Positions 7,601 through 16,223 are shown, counted from the stretch's first letter. The stretch: 32,679 nucleotides of DNA from Chitinophaga pinensis (GCA_945879015.1 CAMCUO010000032.1:1-32679); one strand, 5' to 3'. Numbers and translations: made by a program. The notes: generated by a model from the letters alone, not told the origin.

Positions 7601-8605
7601 ATGAAAATTACTTTTGCAAAATCAATGGTGGCAATTGCTATGGGTGTTGTACTAACATTCGCATCATGTTCAAACTCTCCTTATCCTGATTACGATTCTA
7701 CAGAAAACGGATTGTATTATCAGTTTTTTAAACAAGATGAAAATGCTGTAAAGCCTCAAGAAGGTGATATTGTACGTTTAGTTATGTCGTATAAAAATAG
7801 TGCAGATTCTGTTTTGTTTGACTCAAGAGTTGGCAATCCAAGCGGAACAAACTACATTGAATTTCCTTTGCAAAAATCTACTTTCAAAGGTAGTTTCGAA
7901 GAAGCATTAGCAATGATGGGACTTGGAGATAGCGCTAGTTTCATTATTAGTGCTGATTCAGTTTATTTAACAACGTTTAAAGCTCCAGCACTTCCACCAT
8001 ACATTGTAAAAGGAAGTATGTTAACTTTTGAAGCTAAGCTAGAGAAAATTATTTCAAAAACGGAAGCTGAAGCTGAAAGAAACAAGCAAATGGAAGCACA
8101 AAAAGCAATGATGGCTAAGCGTCAAGGTGAAGAAGCAATCATTTTTGCAAAATATTTAGCTGATAATAAAATTACTGCAAAACCAACTGCTAGTGGCTTA
8201 TATTATATTGAAAGCAAAAAAGGAAATGGAAAAAAACCTAAGGCAGGTGAACTTGTGAAGGTTAATTATACAGGTAAATTATTGGATGGAACTGTTTTTG
8301 ATACTAGCGATGAAGTAGCTGCAAAAACTGCTGGTATATTTGATGAACGCAGACAACCATACGAACCATTGGAATTCCCTGTAGGACAAGGTGGAGTAAT
8401 TCCTGGTTGGGACGAAGGATTATTGTTGATGAGCGTTGGTTCAAAAGGACAATTAATTATTCCTTCTTCAATTGGTTACGGAGCTCAAGGTAGTGGACCA
8501 ATTCCTCCATTTTCTCCATTAGTTTTTGACGTGGAATTAGTTGCAGTTAGTCCAGCACCCCCTGCACCTAAAGGTCAAGTAATTCAAGGACAAAAAGTAA
8601 ACTAG
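7601..8605 (+). CDS. Two-domain FKBP-type peptidyl-prolyl isomerase lipoprotein
   Basis: A 334-residue lipoprotein with signal peptide ending FAS|C (Cys23). The N-terminal domain (about 30-155) is a degenerate FKBP fold resembling the first domain of the preceding gene, including SPYPDYDSTENGLYYQ, which matches SPYQGYTETDSGLYYK there; the two genes are clearly paralogues. A Lys/Glu-rich helix follows (about 157-180). The C-terminal domain (about 195-315) keeps the full FKBP pocket: NYTG, FD, VIPGW, IGYG and VFDVEL, so it should be an active prolyl isomerase. A roughly 12-residue insertion follows FDTS. The C-terminus is Pro/Gln-rich. It starts 9 nt after the preceding stop. Confidence 0.88.
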   Translation: MKITFAKSMVAIAMGVVLTFASCSNSPYPDYDSTENGLYYQFFKQDENAVKPQEGDIVRLVMSYKNSADSVLFDSRVGNPSGTNYIEFPLQKSTFKGSFEEALAMMGLGDSASFIISADSVYLTTFKAPALPPYIVKGSMLTFEAKLEKIISKTEAEAERNKQMEAQKAMMAKRQGEEAIIFAKYLADNKITAKPTASGLYYIESKKGNGKKPKAGELVKVNYTGKLLDGTVFDTSDEVAAKTAGIFDERRQPYEPLEFPVGQGGVIPGWDEGLLLMSVGSKGQLIIPSSIGYGAQGSGPIPPFSPLVFDVELVAVSPAPPAPKGQVIQGQKVN

Positions 8606-8624
8606 ATTATAATATTTTTTAGAG

Positions 8625-9878
8625 ATGAAGAAAATAATAACCATTCTCCTAGCACTTACATCCATTATGTTAAGCGCACAAGATAAACCAGCAAATCCAC
8701 CTACTGCAAAGCCAGGTGTAAAAGTCAAAAAACCGAAAACCGTGAAAACAGCGTCAGGATTAGAATATACAATTACTACAAAAGGAAGTGGAAAACAACC
8801 AATGAATGGTGATAAAGTAATTGTTCATTATACTGGTAAACTTACCAATGACACAGTGTTTGATTCTTCTGTAAAACGTGGGAAACCTTTTGATTTCAAA
8901 TTAGGTGCTGGAAATGTAATTAAAGGCTGGGATGAAGCATTTTTATTGCTTCAAGTAGGAGACAAAGCAACCATTAAATTTGGACCAGAACTTGGTTACG
9001 GAGCGAATGCAACAGGAGCTATTCCAGCTAACTCAACACTAATTTTTGACATTGAATTGATTGATGTAATTGAAGGAATTAGACCTTATGATGTAAAAGG
9101 TAAAGACACATTAAAAACAAAAAACGGTGTACAATACATTATTGTAAAAGCTAACAAAACAGGTGAACAAGCCGTTGTTGGTACGGTTGCTGATTTTCAT
9201 TATGCTGGATATTTCAGAGATGGAAAAATTTTTGATAACTCATTTGATCGCAATCAACCTTTATCTGTTAAAATAGGACAAGGACAATTAATGCCAGGTT
9301 GGGATGAAGGTGTTTCTATGCTTCGTAATGGCGAAAAAGCAAGATTGATTATTCCTGCCGCATTGGCATTAGGAGAAAAAGGGTATCCACCATTAATTCC
9401 GCCCAATACAGATTTAGTAATGGATATTGAAATGATAAACGTGAAAGTTATTGTTCCTCCTGCATTGTTTGATATTAAAGGCTTAGAAGAAAAAGTAACG
9501 ACTACAGGTTTGAAATATTATGAAGTGAAAAAGGCGGGTTCAGCCGTTAAAGCTGCTGCTGGAAAATCAGTTAAAGTTCATTACTCAGGATATCTTGCAG
9601 ATGGAAAAATGTTTGATTCGTCTGTTGAAAGAGGTGAACCAATTGAGTTTCCTTTAGGACAAGGTCGCGTTATTCCAGGTTGGGATGAAGGTATTGCAAT
9701 GATGAGTGTTGGAGATAAATTGCGTTTGGTTATTCCTTATATGTTGGCTTATGGCGAACAAGGCCGGCCACCAATGATTCCAGCTAAAGCCGATCTTACT
9801 TTTGATGTGGAATTAATAGAAGTAAATGATGCACCAACACCAGAACAACATGGTCCAGGTGACGGACATAATCATTAA
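8625..9878 (+). CDS. Three-domain periplasmic FKBP-type peptidyl-prolyl isomerase
   Basis: A 417-residue protein with an ordinary secretory signal peptide (cleavage near LSAQ/D), unlike the three lipoproteins before it. Three FKBP domains follow at about 43-152, 163-272 and 287-400. Domains 1 and 3 keep all expected pocket residues (HYTG or HYSG, FDSS, VIKGW or VIPGW, GYGA or AYGE, IFD or TFD). Domain 2 keeps HYAG, FD and the Trp but has Leu for Tyr82, Met for Phe99 and LM for VI, so it is probably weak. The tail GPGDGHNH has spaced His residues that might bind metal. It closes a co-directional operon starting at nrnA and is followed by a strong terminator. Confidence 0.9.
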   Translation: MKKIITILLALTSIMLSAQDKPANPPTAKPGVKVKKPKTVKTASGLEYTITTKGSGKQPMNGDKVIVHYTGKLTNDTVFDSSVKRGKPFDFKLGAGNVIKGWDEAFLLLQVGDKATIKFGPELGYGANATGAIPANSTLIFDIELIDVIEGIRPYDVKGKDTLKTKNGVQYIIVKANKTGEQAVVGTVADFHYAGYFRDGKIFDNSFDRNQPLSVKIGQGQLMPGWDEGVSMLRNGEKARLIIPAALALGEKGYPPLIPPNTDLVMDIEMINVKVIVPPALFDIKGLEEKVTTTGLKYYEVKKAGSAVKAAAGKSVKVHYSGYLADGKMFDSSVERGEPIEFPLGQGRVIPGWDEGIAMMSVGDKLRLVIPYMLAYGEQGRPPMIPAKADLTFDVELIEVNDAPTPEQHGPGDGHNH

Positions 9879-9897
9879 AAAATAGCTTTAAAAATTA

Positions 9898-9930
9898 AAC
9901 GCTCTGTTTTTATTAACAGGGCGTTTTTTA
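9898..9930 (+). terminator. Rho-independent terminator of the nrnA-FKBP operon
   Basis: AACGCTCTGTT (9898-9908) pairs with AACAGGGCGTT (9915-9925) with one G-T wobble across a 6-nt loop, followed directly by a run of T. Confidence 0.9.
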
Positions 9931-9970
9931 TTTCTTTTTTATCTGTCCAATTAGCTCTATAGCAAAAGAG

Positions 9971-9978
9971 TATCTTTG
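9971..9978 (+). promoter_or_regulatory. Possible -7 element (TATCTTTG) for the SGNH/MBOAT genes
   Basis: TATCTTTG fits TAnnTTTG and lies 22 nt before the ATG at 10001, just after the terminator of the previous operon. No clear TTG is found at the -33 spacing. Confidence 0.45.
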
Positions 9979-10000
9979 AGATGAATTTCTAAACCTTTCA

Positions 10001-11401
10001 ATGAGCGATAAAAACAGGTATTTACAACCTTTTATTATGGTAATTACAATTACTATAGTGCTGCTTGTACTTTCACAATTTAATACTGAATTCACTATTG
10101 CTGGTTATAAAACAAAAAAAATTGCACCACTTTCTGATATTATGCAAAAGGGAATATTTAAAAAAGTTCCTTTAACTCATACTGTTATTACAGATTCGAT
10201 AATCGCAAAAGATAGCTCTGATTATGCCTTGCGCCAAACAGACTCTAGCAATATTTTTGATTTTGAAAATGATACAACATCAGCATTGGCACATTTTTTT
10301 CAATCATTAAATCTTATTAAAAAGAAAAAAAGTAAAACACGAATCGCTTATTTTGGTGATTCTATGATTGAAGGAGATCTAATTTCGCAAGATTTACGTG
10401 AATGCATGCAAGATTTATTTGGTGGAGACGGTGTTGGCTATGTTCCAATTACATCAATCGTTTCAGGATTTCGTACAAGTGTATTTCATTCGTTTGATGG
10501 TTGGACAACGTATAATTTACTAGAAAACATCCCTGCTGGGCATTCACTTGGAATTGCTGGTTATTGTTTTGTTCCAAATACTTTTGATGTTGTTGATACA
10601 AACAATACAACTGCTGGAAGTTCTGTTAAATATACAGCTGTTAAAAGAACGCATTTGAATCGGTTTTATGAAACAAAACTTCTATATGGAAAAAGTGAAG
10701 GTGAAAATTATGTGATTGTTAATGGTGGACGCTATGAACTAAGTGGAACTAAAGAAGTAAACCAATTAGAAATAAATAGTTCTACACAGCAAATAAATGC
10801 AAAGTTTCAGTGTAAATCTCCAATTGATATTTATGGATTTAGTTTAGAAAGTGACAGTGGAGTATTTGTAGATAATTTTTCTTTCAGAGGAAATTCAGGA
10901 TTACCGATTTCAAAAATCAAACAAAGTATTTATTCTTCTACTAACGAATGTTTGGAATACGATTTAATTATTTTAGAATACGGACTAAATGCTGTGAGTC
11001 CTGTAGTAACAGATTTTTCATGGTACGAGAGAGGAATGAATGCAGCTATAAAGCATATTCAGGCAAGTTTTCCAAATACTAGTATTTTATTGATTAGTGT
11101 AGGCGATAAAAGTTATCGGAAAGATGGAGTTTATCAAACCGATCCAAGCGTTCCTATTTTAGTGGAAGCACAAAAACGAATGGCGAAAGACAATAAACTT
11201 GCTTTCTGGAGCTTGTATGAAGCAATGGGCGGAAACGGTTCCATGGTGAAGTGGGTGGAAGGCGATACAGCGTTTGCAAACAAAGATTATACGCACTTTA
11301 ATTTCAAAGGTGCTCACAAAGTCGGAAAACTATTGTTTAGTAAAATTATCACCGAGTATAACGATTACAATAAAAAACAAAATCAGAAGTCTATAAACTA
11401 A
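10001..11401 (+). CDS. Membrane-anchored SGNH/GDSL hydrolase family protein
   Basis: A 466-residue protein. One N-terminal membrane segment (about residues 11-26) anchors it, with the rest probably in the periplasm. The SGNH domain starts at IAYFGDSMIEGD with nucleophile Ser121 and ends with a DxxH motif (Asp429, His432 in KDYTHFNFKGAHKVG). The third block is LEYGLNAVSP, where the usual Gly-Thr-Asn is replaced by Gly-Leu-Asn. Between them sits a large beta-rich insertion (about 180-300). Such proteins, encoded beside an MBOAT gene, transfer or remove acyl groups on exported glycans (compare AlgJ/AlgX and PatB); the substrate here is unknown. It is followed without a gap by a paralogue. Confidence 0.82.
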   Translation: MSDKNRYLQPFIMVITITIVLLVLSQFNTEFTIAGYKTKKIAPLSDIMQKGIFKKVPLTHTVITDSIIAKDSSDYALRQTDSSNIFDFENDTTSALAHFFQSLNLIKKKKSKTRIAYFGDSMIEGDLISQDLRECMQDLFGGDGVGYVPITSIVSGFRTSVFHSFDGWTTYNLLENIPAGHSLGIAGYCFVPNTFDVVDTNNTTAGSSVKYTAVKRTHLNRFYETKLLYGKSEGENYVIVNGGRYELSGTKEVNQLEINSSTQQINAKFQCKSPIDIYGFSLESDSGVFVDNFSFRGNSGLPISKIKQSIYSSTNECLEYDLIILEYGLNAVSPVVTDFSWYERGMNAAIKHIQASFPNTSILLISVGDKSYRKDGVYQTDPSVPILVEAQKRMAKDNKLAFWSLYEAMGGNGSMVKWVEGDTAFANKDYTHFNFKGAHKVGKLLFSKIITEYNDYNKKQNQKSIN

Positions 11402-12685
11402 TTGAATTGTATGTTTTTGAAAACAAATAAATATTTGAGGTTGTTTTTTTGTCTTGCATCTTGTGCCTTGCTACTTGATACTGTTTATGGCCAAACCATT
11501 GATACTTCCGTTTACAAGCAATACACTTTTATTAAACATAATTTAAATAAAATTGAAAATGATAGTACTTCCTTGGCTTTTTTCTATGAAAAATTATATC
11601 AATTAGAACAAAAGCAAATTACCCGTGTAAACATCACTCATATTGGTGATTCGCACATTCAAGCTGATAATTTATCTGGATTGGTTCGCCAAAAAATGCA
11701 ATTAAGATTTGGAAATGCAGGCAGAGGATTAATCTTTCCTTATCGCTCCGCAAAGAGCAATGAACCCAGTTCATACAAAACAATTACAAATGTTGCTTGG
11801 GATTATAAACGCAATGTTTTTTATGAAAAGCCATTGCCTATCGGAATAAGCGGTTTTACAATTGAAACTAATGATTCCTTGGCTGAAATAAATTTAATGG
11901 TGAAAGACCAGCCTAAACTGGGATATAGCTTTACTAAGTTTACATTGTTTCATGAAAAAGGACAAAACAATTTTGACATTAGTATTTGTGATGATTTAAA
12001 TTGTGAACGCGGTATGTTTAAGTCGACTGATAAATCAACCAATGCTTTTGTTTCAGAATTAAAGTTTGAAAAACCTGTTCGTCAGATTTATTTGAGAAAC
12101 AAATGTGCAGATACGCTCAATCAAAAGTCTACTCGTATTTACGGAATGTTATTAGAAAACGATTCTACAGGTGTTTTGTACAACATGATAGGCGTTAACG
12201 GTGCAGAATACCGCCATTATTTAATGTCGAAATACTTCACTCAGCAATTATCTTATTTGAGCTCCGATTTAATGATTATTTCTTTGGGCACAAACGAAGC
12301 TTATTCAGCAGGTTTCGACAAAGATCTTTTTTACCGTAGTATCGATTCATTGGTTTTAAGTATAAAGGCGATTAATCCAAATGTAAATTTTGTTATTTCA
12401 ACACCTCCCGACTCTTATCGCAGAACCAAGAAAGGAAGAGTAAAAAATCCTGATATGAAATTGGCTAGAGAAACTGTTGTTGATTATTGTTTAAAAAACA
12501 ATGTGGCTTACTGGGATTTGTTTGAAATTATGGGTGGTTACGGCTCAATGGGAAAATGGTATGCAATGAAATTAACTGTAAAAGATAGAGTGCATTTTTC
12601 GGGAAGAGGCTATCAAATTCAAGGCGATTTGTTTTATAATGCTTTGATGGATGGATTTGAAGAATATAAAAAAGGAAAGAAGTAA
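11402..12685 (+). CDS. Exported SGNH/GDSL hydrolase family protein
   Basis: The frame opens with TTG immediately after the preceding stop; an ATG nine bases on (11411, MFLKTNKYLRLFF) is an equally good start and gives a tidier signal peptide. The export signal ends either at a lipobox-like LAS|C (Cys21) or, more likely given the hydrophobic residues after it, near VYGQ. Catalytic blocks are ITHIGDSHIQAD (Ser84), ISLGTNEAYS (the oxyanion Gly and Asn) and KDRVHF (Asp395, His398). Architecture parallels the preceding gene, including a central beta-rich insertion with LRNKCADTLNQ, so the pair are paralogues. With the MBOAT protein downstream, O-acetylation of a surface glycan is the best guess. 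Confidence 0.82.
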   Translation: MNCMFLKTNKYLRLFFCLASCALLLDTVYGQTIDTSVYKQYTFIKHNLNKIENDSTSLAFFYEKLYQLEQKQITRVNITHIGDSHIQADNLSGLVRQKMQLRFGNAGRGLIFPYRSAKSNEPSSYKTITNVAWDYKRNVFYEKPLPIGISGFTIETNDSLAEINLMVKDQPKLGYSFTKFTLFHEKGQNNFDISICDDLNCERGMFKSTDKSTNAFVSELKFEKPVRQIYLRNKCADTLNQKSTRIYGMLLENDSTGVLYNMIGVNGAEYRHYLMSKYFTQQLSYLSSDLMIISLGTNEAYSAGFDKDLFYRSIDSLVLSIKAINPNVNFVISTPPDSYRRTKKGRVKNPDMKLARETVVDYCLKNNVAYWDLFEIMGGYGSMGKWYAMKLTVKDRVHFSGRGYQIQGDLFYNALMDGFEEYKKGKK

Positions 12686-12696
12686 GATAATGGAAA

Positions 12697-12837
12697 ACAC
12701 ACCCCTGGCCCCTCTCGAGAGGGGAATGGTTTATTGCTACGACAAAGAATTAATATAATATGAATAATTTTATTTAGAACTATAATTTAAAAATTTACGA
12801 AAATTTATTCCCCTCTAGAGAGGGGTTAGGGGTGTGT
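12697..12837. repeat. 141-bp element with 31-bp imperfect inverted ends (CCCCTCTCGAGAGGGG family)
   Basis: The ends 12697-12727 and 12807-12837 are inverted copies matching at 28 of 31 positions; each end also contains its own palindrome around CTCGAG or CTAGAG. The 79-nt centre is AT-rich and non-coding. It sits between the second SGNH gene and the MBOAT gene. The arrangement looks like a MITE or a paired REP unit; no target-site duplication was evident. Confidence 0.75.
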
Positions 12838-12858
12838 AAAATTTACGAAGACTAATGC

Positions 12859-14337
12859 ATGTTTGATTTCCATTTAGATATCGACAAACTCATTTCGCAA
12901 TTGACTTACAATGCGAAAGACCCGCTATTGTTCAATAGTGGCTTTTTTCTTTTTTTCTTTTGCATATTTTTGTTAGGGTATCAATTTTTATACAAACGCA
13001 AATTAACACGTGTTTTATACTTCACCATCTTCTCTCTTTATTTCTTTTACAAAGCATGCGGATTCTATTTCGGATTTATTTTATTGTCGGCAGTTGTAGA
13101 TTTCAACTTAGCCAACTGGATATACACAGCAACAACAAAAGGAAGAAAAAATGCCATTCTGATTTTTAGCATAGTAATTAATCTTGGTTTGCTTTTCTAT
13201 TTTAAATACACCGACTTCTTTATTGAAATTATCAACGACTTAAAGATAGGGCAGGTAAAGCCATTGAACCTTATTTTACCAATTGGGATTTCCTTTTACA
13301 CATTTGAAAATTTGAGTTATACCATTGATGTATATCGAGGAAAATTCAAACCAGTTAATAGTTTTTTAGATTATTGTTTTTTCCTTTCATTCTTTCCAAA
13401 GCTTGTGATGGGTCCAATTGTAAGAGCCTCCGACTTTATTCCACAAATCCGGAAAGACATTCACATTACAAAAGAAGATATAGCAAAAGGCTTGTATCTT
13501 ATATTGGGAGGCTTGTTTAAGAAGGTCGTCATCTCGGATTACATTTATGTCAACTACGTTCAATATATTTTTGATGATCCAGCTCGGCATTCAGGAATTG
13601 AATGTTTGATGGGCGTTTATGGTTATGCCATGGTTATTTATTGCGATTTTTCTGGTTATTCCGATATGGCAATTGGTATGGCACGTTGGATGGGCTTTAC
13701 AATAAACGACAATTTTGATTCTCCTTATAATTCAAGTAGCATTACAGAATTCTGGAGAAGATGGCACATGTCGCTTTCATCTTGGTTGAAAGACTATCTC
13801 TACATTTCGTTAGGTGGAAATAGAGTAGGGCGGTTCCGACAATATTTGAATTTAATGATAACAATGATTCTTGGCGGCTTGTGGCATGGTGCTCATTTTA
13901 ATTTTATTGTTTGGGGAGCAATGCATGGATTAGCCTTGGCTTTTGATAAAATGAGGATGTCTATTAAAATCCTAAATCCTAAATCCAAAATTTTTAAAAT
14001 ATTCGGAGTAATTATCACCTTTCATTTCGTTTGTCTGTGCTGGGTATTCTTCAAAGCAAGCTCATTTAATGCCGCAGAAATCATCTTAACTCAAATCTTT
14101 ACAAACTTTAATGGAACTGCTTGGCGACCAATGTTACAGGCTTATGGAGTTGTATTTGGAGTTATGTTTTTGGGTTATATCATTCATTTTTTACCAAAAG
14201 TATACGAAACGTTCTCCGTGCTTGTGCTTTCCAAGATAACAATGGTAGGCCGTATAGCCATTATGCTAATCTTTATATGGATTATTATCCAAGTAAAGCA
14301 AGCTGAGCAGGTAATGCCTATTTATCTGCAGTTTTAA
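12859..14337 (+). CDS. MBOAT family O-acyltransferase (AlgI/DltB-like)
   Basis: A 492-residue polytopic membrane protein with about ten hydrophobic segments. It carries the MBOAT signatures: DFSGYSDMAIGMAR (about 263-276), FWRRWHMSLSSWLKDYLY (298-315, including His303) and GGLWHGAHFNF (339-349, with the putative catalytic His343). These proteins pass acetyl or other acyl groups from the cytoplasm across the membrane to periplasmic acceptors; AlgI (alginate), DltB (teichoic acid) and PatA (peptidoglycan) are relatives. The two SGNH proteins just upstream are likely the periplasmic partners. No acyl carrier gene is nearby, which argues against a DltB role. A palindromic repeat element separates it from the SGNH genes, but it is co-directional. 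Confidence 0.9.
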   Translation: MFDFHLDIDKLISQLTYNAKDPLLFNSGFFLFFFCIFLLGYQFLYKRKLTRVLYFTIFSLYFFYKACGFYFGFILLSAVVDFNLANWIYTATTKGRKNAILIFSIVINLGLLFYFKYTDFFIEIINDLKIGQVKPLNLILPIGISFYTFENLSYTIDVYRGKFKPVNSFLDYCFFLSFFPKLVMGPIVRASDFIPQIRKDIHITKEDIAKGLYLILGGLFKKVVISDYIYVNYVQYIFDDPARHSGIECLMGVYGYAMVIYCDFSGYSDMAIGMARWMGFTINDNFDSPYNSSSITEFWRRWHMSLSSWLKDYLYISLGGNRVGRFRQYLNLMITMILGGLWHGAHFNFIVWGAMHGLALAFDKMRMSIKILNPKSKIFKIFGVIITFHFVCLCWVFFKASSFNAAEIILTQIFTNFNGTAWRPMLQAYGVVFGVMFLGYIIHFLPKVYETFSVLVLSKITMVGRIAIMLIFIWIIIQVKQAEQVMPIYLQF

Positions 14338-14354
14338 TAATATCACAAAGATTT

Positions 14355-14384
14355 TTGTCATTTAAATACAAATTCCTATATTTG
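14355..14384 (+). promoter_or_regulatory. rpmB promoter (Bacteroidota consensus)
   Basis: TTG at 14355-14357, a 19-nt spacer, then TATATTTG at 14377-14384, an exact match to TTG-N19-TAnnTTTG. The implied transcript start lies near 14390, giving a leader of about 35 nt before the rpmB ATG. Confidence 0.8.
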
Positions 14385-14426
14385 CAGTCCGAAATTAAAA
14401 AAAGAACATATTTAATACAAAATACA

Positions 14427-14666
14427 ATGTCAAGAGTTTGCGAAATAACAGGAAAAAAAGCGATTGTAGGTAATAAAGTATCTCACTCAAACACAAAAAC
14501 GAAACGTAAGTTCAATGTGAATTTACAAACTAAGAAGTTCTATTTACCTGAAGAGGATAAATGGATTACTATTCGTATCTCTACATCTGCTCTTAAAACG
14601 ATTAACAAGAATGGTATTGCTGCTGTTGTTAAAAAGGCTAGACTAGAAGGCCACTTGAAAAAGTAA
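14427..14666 (+). CDS. rpmB: 50S ribosomal protein L28 (bL28)
   Basis: A 79-residue basic protein of normal L28 length. The start MSRVCEITGKK and the segment GNKVSHSNTKTKRKFNVNLQ are diagnostic. I start at the ATG at 14427; a longer frame from a TTG at 14355 would run through the promoter and is rejected. It is followed by a strong terminator, so it is transcribed separately from the aminopeptidase gene. In many Bacteroidota rpmB and rpmG are adjacent; here the aminopeptidase gene has come between them or been left there. Confidence 0.97.
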   Translation: MSRVCEITGKKAIVGNKVSHSNTKTKRKFNVNLQTKKFYLPEEDKWITIRISTSALKTINKNGIAAVVKKARLEGHLKK

Positions 14667-14697
14667 TTTTTACACAAGCGGTATAGATTATATATGG

Positions 14698-14729
14698 AAA
14701 CGTTACTACTTTTGTGGTAACGTTTTTTT
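14698..14729 (+). terminator. Rho-independent terminator after rpmB
   Basis: AAACGTTACTAC (14698-14709) pairs with GTGGTAACGTTT (14714-14725; one T-G wobble) around a TTTT loop, followed by a T run. Confidence 0.92.
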
Positions 14730-14732
14730 ATT

Positions 14733-14771
14733 TAAGACTTATCGTTTGCTTTTCGCAAACGGTTAGTCTTA
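14733..14771. repeat. Long hairpin upstream of the aminopeptidase gene
   Basis: Arms 14733-14749 and 14755-14771 match at 15 of 17 positions (TAAGACTTATCGTTTGC against the complement of the second arm) with a 5-nt loop. It follows directly on the rpmB terminator and lies about 45 nt before the next ATG, so it may be a second terminator, a leader structure or a REP-like unit. It lacks a clean U tract. Confidence 0.65.
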
Positions 14772-14815
14772 AAAATCCCGCTAAATGCGGAAGTTTTGTA
14801 TTGATATAAAATGTT

Positions 14816-16207
14816 ATGAAAACCCTTAAAACACTCTTTCTTCTTTGCATCTCCTTATCTGGCTTCTCTCAAAGCTATGATAAAGATATACTTTCCAAAG
14901 AATTCCATAAAGGAAGAAGAGAAGCACTTCGTAAATATCTTCCAGAAAACTCCTGCGCAGTTATTTTTGCTGGAGCAGAACGCCAACGGGCAAACGACAC
15001 AAAGTTTATTTACCATCAAGACCCTAATTTCTACTATCTCACAGGCTTATTAGAGCCAAATGCAATGCTCATCATCTTTAAAGAAGAGCAAACCTATTAC
15101 GATACAATAAAATCGAACGAACTTATTTTTGTTCAAGATCGTGATGCTGCCAAGGAATCATGGACTGGTAAAATAATGGGAAGAAATGGAGTTATGACTC
15201 AGTTGGGATTTGCTGAAGTATTAATAAACAATCAATTTGCCGATTTTAAAGTAGATTTTGCTCATTTTGATAAAGTATATCACCTTGAGTTTAATAATGA
15301 TGTGAGAGACAATAAAAACGATAAAGGTGATTTGTTTAGTCTTATTAAGCATTTTAGAATAAAAACTTCTAATATTTCCAAAAGTATAGATAACATAAAT
15401 TTGGCTGTTTGGATGGGAAGTTTGAGAGAAATTAAAGAACCTGAAGAAATGTTGTTGATGCGAAAAGCAATAGATATGACTTGTTTGGCACATGCAGAAA
15501 TTATGAAAGCATTGGAGCCTGGAATGAAAGAATATCAAGCACAAGCTGTAGTGGAATATATGTTCAAAAACCAAGGATCAGAATACGTTGGATATCCTTC
15601 TATTGTTGGCGGAGGAGAGAATTCATGCATTTTACATTACGAAACAAACAGAAAGAAATTAGACAATAAAGATTTGCTTGTTATTGATGCCGGTGCCGAA
15701 TACCATGGTTATACAGCCGATGTTACGCGTACTTTGCCAGTTGACGGAGTGTTTTCATCAGAAGAAAAAATCATTTATAATATTGTTTTGGAAGCTCAAG
15801 AAGCGGGAATTAAAGCATGTGTGCCTGGAGCAGAATTTAGGGCTGCACATAAAGCTGCTGTGGCAGTTATCCAAAAACGATTAGTAGAACAAGGGATAAT
15901 CGTTAATCCTAGCGACTTTATGGACTATTTCTTTCATGGAACATCACATTACTTGGGATTAGATGTGCATGACCCAGGAAACTACGGAAAACTTACTCCA
16001 GGTAGCATTATTACGGTTGAGCCTGGTGTTTATATCCCTTCTGGTTCCAAATGTGACCCTAAATGGTGGAATATCGGTGTTCGTATTGAAGATGACGTTT
16101 TAATTACTACCGGAGTTCCTGAAGTATTATCGGGTCATTTACCTAAAAAAGTAGAAGAAGTAGAGGCCTTGATGAAGGAAGAAAGTCTGTTTAATAAGAT
16201 AAAATAG
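14816..16207 (+). CDS. Exported aminopeptidase P family protein (peptidase M24B)
   Basis: A 463-residue protein with a signal peptide (MKTLKTLFLLCISLSGFSQ), so it acts in the periplasm or outside. An aminopeptidase P N-terminal domain spans about 25-165 (YLPENSCAVIFAGAE, HQDPNFYYLTGL); the pita-bread metallopeptidase domain spans about 205-450. All five metal ligands are present: Asp291, Asp302 (LVIDAGAEYHGYTADVTRT), His378 (HGTSHYLG), Glu402 (TVEPGVY) and Glu425 (RIEDDV); His385 of LDVHDPG is also kept. The family removes N-terminal residues preceding proline, which fits with the nearby periplasmic prolyl isomerases only loosely. It is an intact, likely active enzyme using two manganese or similar ions. 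Confidence 0.93.
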   Translation: MKTLKTLFLLCISLSGFSQSYDKDILSKEFHKGRREALRKYLPENSCAVIFAGAERQRANDTKFIYHQDPNFYYLTGLLEPNAMLIIFKEEQTYYDTIKSNELIFVQDRDAAKESWTGKIMGRNGVMTQLGFAEVLINNQFADFKVDFAHFDKVYHLEFNNDVRDNKNDKGDLFSLIKHFRIKTSNISKSIDNINLAVWMGSLREIKEPEEMLLMRKAIDMTCLAHAEIMKALEPGMKEYQAQAVVEYMFKNQGSEYVGYPSIVGGGENSCILHYETNRKKLDNKDLLVIDAGAEYHGYTADVTRTLPVDGVFSSEEKIIYNIVLEAQEAGIKACVPGAEFRAAHKAAVAVIQKRLVEQGIIVNPSDFMDYFFHGTSHYLGLDVHDPGNYGKLTPGSIITVEPGVYIPSGSKCDPKWWNIGVRIEDDVLITTGVPEVLSGHLPKKVEEVEALMKEESLFNKIK

Positions 16208-16223
16208 TAGGAAAGTAGTCTGC

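Noticed and set aside
14355..14426. N-terminal extension of L28 from a TTG
   Set aside because: The stretch contains the rpmB promoter, and the protein without it has the normal L28 length and start.
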